Positions 37,257 through 41,055 of a stretch of 41,055 bases of DNA are shown piece after piece. The notes below the pieces were generated by a model, which was not told where the DNA came from, ran no database searches, and worked only from the letters and a program-made list of their open reading frames with translations. Every line of letters starts with the position of its first letter. Within the stretch, counting starts at the first letter, position 1. The translations under genes were made by a program, and so were the position numbers. The stretch lies in IMG/VR virus record IMGVR_UViG_3300033153_010161, positions 1-41,055 of that record. The stretch is one strand, 5' to 3'. Origin of the DNA: a virus.

Positions 37257-37270
37257 TGTAGCACGCTACA
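37257..37270. promoter_or_regulatory. Palindrome TGTAGC-AC-GCTACA
   Basis: A 6+6 inverted repeat with a 2-base spacer, overlapping the stop codon of the Ntn hydrolase. It forms a pair with the repeat at 37213-37231. Confidence 0.35.
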
Positions 37271-37808
37271 CCGACAGGACCCGGTACGGCGGGCAGACGA
37301 AAGCGCTGAAGTGCTCGGCGGCTTGCAGCGCTTCGAGGATGCGCTTCCTCGGCGTGGCCCTGCTCTTGCGGCTGGCGTAGAGGACCGCCTTTGCGTAGTC
37401 TGCTCCACAACCCACAGCATCAAGCCTATCGGCCGACTCCCCGACCTGGTAGTCCGCTTCGATCTGGAACAGGCTCCCCCTGTAGCCGACCAGGAAGTTG
37501 CCTGCCTCCTCCCGGCCGTCCTCGGTCCTTTGATACCCGCCCGCCTTCAGGCACTCGCGCACAGCATCAATGAACCGCGCTACCATGTATTCGTACACCG
37601 GCATCTTGGCCGGATGCTCGGGAAGGGTCAGCTTGAATTGCAGCAGTTGCCCCATGCGGAACGATGATGTGAAGCCCAGCAGCATCTCGCCACGCCTGAA
37701 AGCCTTCGGGTCTACTCGGGCCCCCATGTTCCAGCCATCGTCCGCACCCGCTGAATCCGCGCCGATGTAGACCTTGCCCTCGTGTACCAGTCCCGCTATG
37801 CAGGTCAT
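37266..37808 (-). CDS. Proteasome/HslV-like Ntn hydrolase
   Basis: A 180-residue protein whose ATG 37808 overlaps the upstream stop (ATGA), with GGGAGGGGGACGCG ahead. MTCIAGLVHEGKVYIGADSA has the proteasome beta-subunit plan: after Met removal Thr1 becomes the nucleophile, Asp17 (IGADS) is in place, and Lys34 (VDPKAF) stands near the usual Lys33. LLGFTSSFRMGQLL, NFLVGYRGSLFQIEADYQVG and DRLDAVGCGADYAKAVLYAS match the rest of the fold. Base composition is lower in GC than its neighbours. It may degrade or process a head protein; no ATPase partner is encoded. Confidence 0.8.
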   Translation of the reverse strand: MTCIAGLVHEGKVYIGADSAGADDGWNMGARVDPKAFRRGEMLLGFTSSFRMGQLLQFKLTLPEHPAKMPVYEYMVARFIDAVRECLKAGGYQRTEDGREEAGNFLVGYRGSLFQIEADYQVGESADRLDAVGCGADYAKAVLYASRKSRATPRKRILEALQAAEHFSAFVCPPYRVLSV

Positions 37809-38182
37809 CGCGTCCCCCTCCCTGATTCGGCGGCCTCGACGACCACCTTGTCCCTTCGCTGGCACCCACGGCACCGCACGTAGCGGGTCCGCGGCGTCTC
37901 TTCCTCGTCGGGCGTCGGGCTGCTGGTGACGTCCCACAGGCCGGTGGTCCCGCAGGACCGGCACCGCTTCTTCGCGAGCTCGGCCGTCAGCTTTGCCCTC
38001 TCGGCGTCGCGCTGCGCCTTGTTCGCCTTGCTTGGCTTCCGCGGCTTGCGCTTGGCCTCGGTCGTCGCCACCTCGCCCGCCGCCGCCGTGTCGTCCACCA
38101 CCTCGGCCGTCTCGTCGCCCTCATGGCTGGTGGCTCGTGCCTCTTCCCTGCTCTGTGCCCTCTGTGGCTCATCCTTGCTCAT
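37805..38182 (-). CDS. Zinc-finger protein with repeat-derived N-terminus
   Basis: A 125-residue protein from ATG 38182 behind AAGGATGC. The N-terminus (PQRAQSREEARATSHEGDET) is coded by heptamer repeats. A Lys/Arg-rich helix follows (KPRKPSKANKAQRDAERAKL), then CRSCGTTGLWDVTSSPTPDE with YVRCRGCQRRDKVVVEAAES, a two-pair zinc finger. It could be a small DNA-binding head or packaging protein. Confidence 0.65.
   Translation of the reverse strand: MSKDEPQRAQSREEARATSHEGDETAEVVDDTAAAGEVATTEAKRKPRKPSKANKAQRDAERAKLTAELAKKRCRSCGTTGLWDVTSSPTPDEEETPRTRYVRCRGCQRRDKVVVEAAESGRGTR
38122..38170 (+). repeat. Seven heptamer-like units
   Basis: CATGGCT-GGTGGCT-CGTGCCT-CTTCCCT-GCTCTGT-GCCCTCT, then GTGGCTC, seven 7-base units at the 5' end of the zinc-finger gene. 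Shorter copies of the GCTCTGT-GCCCTCT pair are at 3890-3903, and related units at 7123-7136 and 31994-32007. Confidence 0.7.
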
Positions 38183-38262
38183 GGTCGCATCCTTGCTCTG
38201 GGCCCGCGGTCTGCGGGCGGTTGTCGGTCACGGTCTCATCCGTGCGGTCCCTGCGGTCCGCG

Positions 38263-40365
38263 CTAAAAACTCGTCGGCCGCCACGGGTCGCGCGGCTCGT
38301 TCTGTCGTTTCCGGGCGGCCCGCTCGGCCTCGGCCCGGTTGGCCACCAGTTGCCGGCGCAGCGCCTGGCACTCCTCGACGCTCGGCAGCGTCTGCACCCC
38401 GGCCATGTAGGCCAGCGCGCACTGGTACTTCTCGCAGTCGCGGTAGTCCTCCCGGGCCCCGCTGTGGACCTTCGTCCACTTCTCCTCGGGCCGGCCGCGC
38501 GTGCTCACGACCACCTTCCGCGCGTTGGCCAGGTGGCGGTCGTACTCGTCGTCGGCGCGGGTGTTCAGCATCCACAGCTCGGCGTCGTCCTCGTCCCCGA
38601 CGCCGCGAACGATCAGGTCGGCCAGGACGTCCTGCCAATGCCCCTCGGCCAGCCAGTACAGCGGCACCTCCAGCTTCCGCTTGACCGGCCGCGACACGCC
38701 CTCCGGCGGCGCGAGGAAGCCCTTGCCTCGCCAGACGTACTGCCCGCTCCGCGGCTTGGCAGCGCCCTTCAGCGCCCGCGCGACGGCCGTGAACTTCTGG
38801 CACCAGCGGTAGACCTCCATCGTCCGGCTGCTGTCGGCATCGCGGTCTCTCGTCCCGCCCGAGTCGATCCCGACCAGCTCGACGCCGAACGCCCCGAGGC
38901 CCTCGTCCTCGCACTTCCACACCCGCCCGAAGCACAGCCGCTCGATCTCGGCGAACGTCGAGACCCTCCCGTGCCATACCCGCTGGCTGCGCATCTCCGG
39001 CCCCCACGCCCGCAGCACGAGGTAGAAGTGGTCGATCTGCGTGTCGACCGCCGCGATCAGCTTGGCCGCCCACGCCGGCACCACGCCCTCCGGCAGCGCC
39101 GCGCGGCTGACCTTCCCGCGGAACACGTCGGCCGGGGCGCGTGCGACCTGCTGGTGGAACGCCTCGCCGAGCGTCTCGGTCACGAAGTTGAAGAGCTTGC
39201 CCAGCTCGCCGCCGGTCCGCAGGAACTCCGCCGCGATCGACGCCCACCCGGCGCCCAGCAGCCGGTAGGCCTTCCAGATCCGCATCCCGATCCGCGTGCC
39301 GCGCGGCCAGGCCTCGACGGCCTCGGCGTCGACCACGTCGTTGCCGTCGACGGTGCCGGCGGCCAGCTCGCCCCGGGCAGCCATCGCCTCGCCGTCGTCG
39401 GTCGACCACCGCCCCGCGCGGACCATCGCCGCCTTGCGGTCCTCGTCGATCCGCTTCCCGCAGGCCGTGCACTCGAACCACGCGGCGGCGTCCGCCACGA
39501 TCCGGTCGGCCAGGGCGCCCTTGCCTTCGCCGTCGGCCGCGGACGGCCACTTGAGCTGCCCGAACGTCAGCCGCTGGCGGGCGCCGCAGTGCGGGCACGG
39601 AACGAAGTAGTAGAGATGGAAGCGGCTGGCCTCGACGAGCTTGTCGATCTCGCTGAACTGGTCGGTCGGCGTGGACAGGTTGACCTGGCACCGCCGCTCG
39701 CCGTAGGTCTCGGTTCGCTTCCAGGTGCGGCCGACCGGGTCCGGCTCGGCCCCCGCCCACAGCGCCATCTTGTCGACCTCGTCGCAGATCACGCGGCGCA
39801 TCGGGTCGGCCGACGTCGAGGACGCCGACCCGCTCCACATCAGGTGCAGCAGGAACCCGTTGTCCAGGCGGATCTCCTCCTTCTGAACGTCGTGCGCCCG
39901 GCTGCTCAGCAGCCGCCTCAGCCGCGGCGTCTCGCGGAACAGCGGGATCACCCGGTTGCCGATGATGCGGCGGCCCTTGACGCGGTCGGGCAAGGCCAGC
40001 CCCACCGGGTCCGGCTCGAGGTCGGCCCAGTAGCCCAGCAGGTTTCGCAGCACCTCCGACGCGCCGATCTGCGCCGATTTCTCGATGTTGACCTGCTCGA
40101 CGCCCGGCGCGGCGGGCAGGTCCATCATGCCGCGGCCGTAGGGTGCGTTGGCGTTGCGCCACGGGCCCGGCGTGTCGGTCTGCCCCTCGCCCAGCGTGCG
40201 GTAGGCCTCGGCCCACTCGCTGGGCCTCATCGCCGGCGGGAGCTGCCAGGCGGCCCGCTCGTCCTCGTCCCACAGCGGCACCGGCGGCCGGCCGCGCCTG
40301 CGTTTTTTGGCGGGCCTGCCGGTAGCCTTGGCAGCCCCGACGGTCTTGGCCTTCGCGTCACTCAC
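38263..40365 (-). CDS. Large terminase, GpA family
   Basis: A 700-residue protein from ATG 40365, overlapping the small terminase gene by eight bases. Residues 96-104 (KSAQIGASE) are the Walker A-like site of GpA enzymes, 192-199 (VICDEVDK) the Walker B box. Two Cys pairs (257-260 and 299-302) form a zinc site seen in this family. The nuclease half has VDTQID (Asp 441) and GIDSGG (Asp 501). GpA terminases usually cut cos sites and make cohesive ends. It pumps DNA into the prohead through the portal. Confidence 0.9.
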   Translation of the reverse strand: MSDAKAKTVGAAKATGRPAKKRRRGRPPVPLWDEDERAAWQLPPAMRPSEWAEAYRTLGEGQTDTPGPWRNANAPYGRGMMDLPAAPGVEQVNIEKSAQIGASEVLRNLLGYWADLEPDPVGLALPDRVKGRRIIGNRVIPLFRETPRLRRLLSSRAHDVQKEEIRLDNGFLLHLMWSGSASSTSADPMRRVICDEVDKMALWAGAEPDPVGRTWKRTETYGERRCQVNLSTPTDQFSEIDKLVEASRFHLYYFVPCPHCGARQRLTFGQLKWPSAADGEGKGALADRIVADAAAWFECTACGKRIDEDRKAAMVRAGRWSTDDGEAMAARGELAAGTVDGNDVVDAEAVEAWPRGTRIGMRIWKAYRLLGAGWASIAAEFLRTGGELGKLFNFVTETLGEAFHQQVARAPADVFRGKVSRAALPEGVVPAWAAKLIAAVDTQIDHFYLVLRAWGPEMRSQRVWHGRVSTFAEIERLCFGRVWKCEDEGLGAFGVELVGIDSGGTRDRDADSSRTMEVYRWCQKFTAVARALKGAAKPRSGQYVWRGKGFLAPPEGVSRPVKRKLEVPLYWLAEGHWQDVLADLIVRGVGDEDDAELWMLNTRADDEYDRHLANARKVVVSTRGRPEEKWTKVHSGAREDYRDCEKYQCALAYMAGVQTLPSVEECQALRRQLVANRAEAERAARKRQNEPRDPWRPTSF

Positions 40366-40849
40366 CGGCGAAGCCCTCCAGGATCCCCCGCAGCCGCTCG
40401 CGGAGCAGACGCTCGATCTTCGGACGGCTCAGGCCGACCAGCTCCGGCCCGATCGACCGCGGCAGGCCGCGCAGGGCGCCCTTGACCGCGTGGATCTGTC
40501 GCAGCCGCCGGCGGCGGCACTCCTCGACGTTGTGCAGCAGCCCCTCGGTCTCCTCGCGATGGAGGCGGCGGATCGCCGCGGCCTCGAGCTGGTTCGCGGT
40601 GCGGGCCGCCTCGAGCTCACTCAGCGGCTTGGGGCCGAGCCCCTTCTGCGCGGCGTGGTAGCGGGCGGCCGGGTCGCGGCCCAGGTACAGCGCCATCCAC
40701 CCCTGGACCTTATCGACCACCCACGGGGCCCGCGGCCCGAACGGCCAGTCCGGCCGTTTAATCCACTTGCGCACCGTCGACTCGGACCGCCCCACCTGGC
40801 GGGCCAGCCCGCGGATGCTCGTCGCGTGGGTGTCCGGCGTCCTGGCCAT
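40358..40849 (-). CDS. Small terminase subunit (Nu1-like)
   Basis: A 163-residue protein from ATG 40849. The N-terminus MARTPDTHATSIRGLARQVG, followed by RSESTVRKWIKRPDWPFGPR, is a winged helix-turn-helix for DNA binding. A helical C-terminal part (LSELEAARTANQLEAAAIRR, GLLHNVEECRRRRLRQI) would oligomerise and bind TerL. It lies directly before the GpA-type large subunit, the lambda order. It should recognise the cos/pac site. Confidence 0.8.
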   Translation of the reverse strand: MARTPDTHATSIRGLARQVGRSESTVRKWIKRPDWPFGPRAPWVVDKVQGWMALYLGRDPAARYHAAQKGLGPKPLSELEAARTANQLEAAAIRRLHREETEGLLHNVEECRRRRLRQIHAVKGALRGLPRSIGPELVGLSRPKIERLLRERLRGILEGFAGE

Positions 40850-40941
40850 CGTCTCAGCGTCGCTCCTCGGCCGGCTGGCGGCGCCACAGGGGCCCCAGCT
40901 CGGCAGTTCCGGTTTCAGCCTGTCGCCTCAAGCTCTGTCGC

Positions 40942-40947
40942 GTTATA
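40942..40947 (-). promoter_or_regulatory. -10-like TATAAC upstream of terminase genes
   Basis: TATAAC on the minus strand in the 117-base gap before the small terminase start, with no convincing -35. It could mark a late promoter needing a phage or accessory factor. The rest of the gap holds nothing I recognise. Confidence 0.35.
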
Positions 40948-40966
40948 GCCTTGCGCACCTGCGGCA

Positions 40967-41055
40967 CTAGGATTCCTCCGCCCGGGTTTCGCGCGAAAAC
41001 CGGGCTCCCTTTGACCCGCAAGGGGCACCCCCCCCAGGAGGACCCGAAGCCCCTG
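40967..41055 (-). CDS. Putative replication initiator/organiser, C-terminal end (same gene as 1-1498)
   Basis: This is the 3' end of the gene that starts at 1498. Within the duplicated terminal bases the frame reads ...GGGAPCGSKG and continues GARFSRETRAEES before a TAG at 40969-40967. The last codons lie on the 24-base palindrome at 40981-41004. The stop is followed by 117 bases without a gene before the small terminase start. Confidence 0.65.
   Translation of the reverse strand, partial: GASGPPGGGAPCGSKGARFSRETRAEES
40981..41004. other. 24-base near-perfect palindrome (cos or origin candidate)
   Basis: The bases run from CCCGGGTTTCGC to GCGAAAACCGGG with 11 of 12 pairs matching. It lies between the replication gene's last codons and the small terminase, where lambda-like phages keep cos. 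The right arm shares GCGCGAAAACCGG with 8411-8423. It may be cosN, a terminase site or a replication-protein site. Confidence 0.5.
41005..41055. repeat. Terminal direct repeat, right copy (circular join)
   Basis: Exact copy of bases 1-51. It begins directly after the near-perfect 24-base palindrome at 40981-41004. In the circular map these bases should be counted once. Confidence 0.9.

Noticed and set aside
37993-40485. 830-codon plus-strand frame and 681-codon shifted minus frame over the terminase
   Set aside because: Both overlap the clearly recognisable GpA terminase, and their translations are low-complexity Arg/Gly/Ala.

Overview
The window looks like the complete genome of a temperate, long-tailed (siphovirus-type) phage. 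Bases 1-51 recur exactly as the last 51 bases, and one open frame reads cleanly across that join, so the molecule is best read as a circle of 41,004 bp. The base composition is very GC-rich. A planctomycete host (Planctomycetota) is inferred from the style of the integrase N-terminus, the lysozyme-like domain, the cysteine-containing tail chaperone extension and the heptamer repeats. No database search was possible, so the host is an inference.

Nearly everything is on the minus strand and reads as one long transcription unit that runs leftwards from about 9.4 kb, through position 1 and the join, and down from 41.0 kb to 12.9 kb. Early region (9.4 kb to 1, plus 40,967-41,004): a small Cro/CI-type regulator with a promoter and overlapping operator, several small zinc-binding or helix-turn-helix proteins, a secreted lysozyme-like protein, an SAP-like protein, an ASCH-domain protein, a ParB-like protein, a DUF4031 protein and a probable winged-helix replication protein that crosses the join. 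Four copies of a hairpin element sit between or within these genes.

Packaging, head and lysis (40.85-31.4 kb): small terminase, GpA-type large terminase, a zinc-finger protein, a proteasome-like Ntn hydrolase, gpW-like joining protein, lambda-type portal, a prohead protease fused to the major capsid protein, a DUF2190 decoration protein, a small membrane protein and a lipoprotein. A surface-sugar cassette (31.4-23.9 kb) holds seven or more glycosyltransferase, sugar dehydratase and methyltransferase-like genes and includes two tandem 27-codon micro-ORFs. Tail genes follow (23.9-13.0 kb): LamG and repeat-rich appendage proteins, a joining protein, minor tail protein Z, a tail terminator, tail tube, tail chaperone with a lambda-type -1 frameshift, tape measure and distal proteins, ending in two cysteine-rich proteins.

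The only plus-strand block is the lysogeny module (9.5-13.0 kb): a possible repressor, two small membrane zinc proteins, an attP that carries the 3' half of a tRNA-Val gene, a tyrosine integrase and a membrane protein with its own good sigma70-like promoter. Most minus-strand genes overlap by ATGA, GTGA or TGATG, so translational coupling is general. No DNA polymerase, primase or helicase is visible, so replication probably relies on the host with a phage-encoded initiator.
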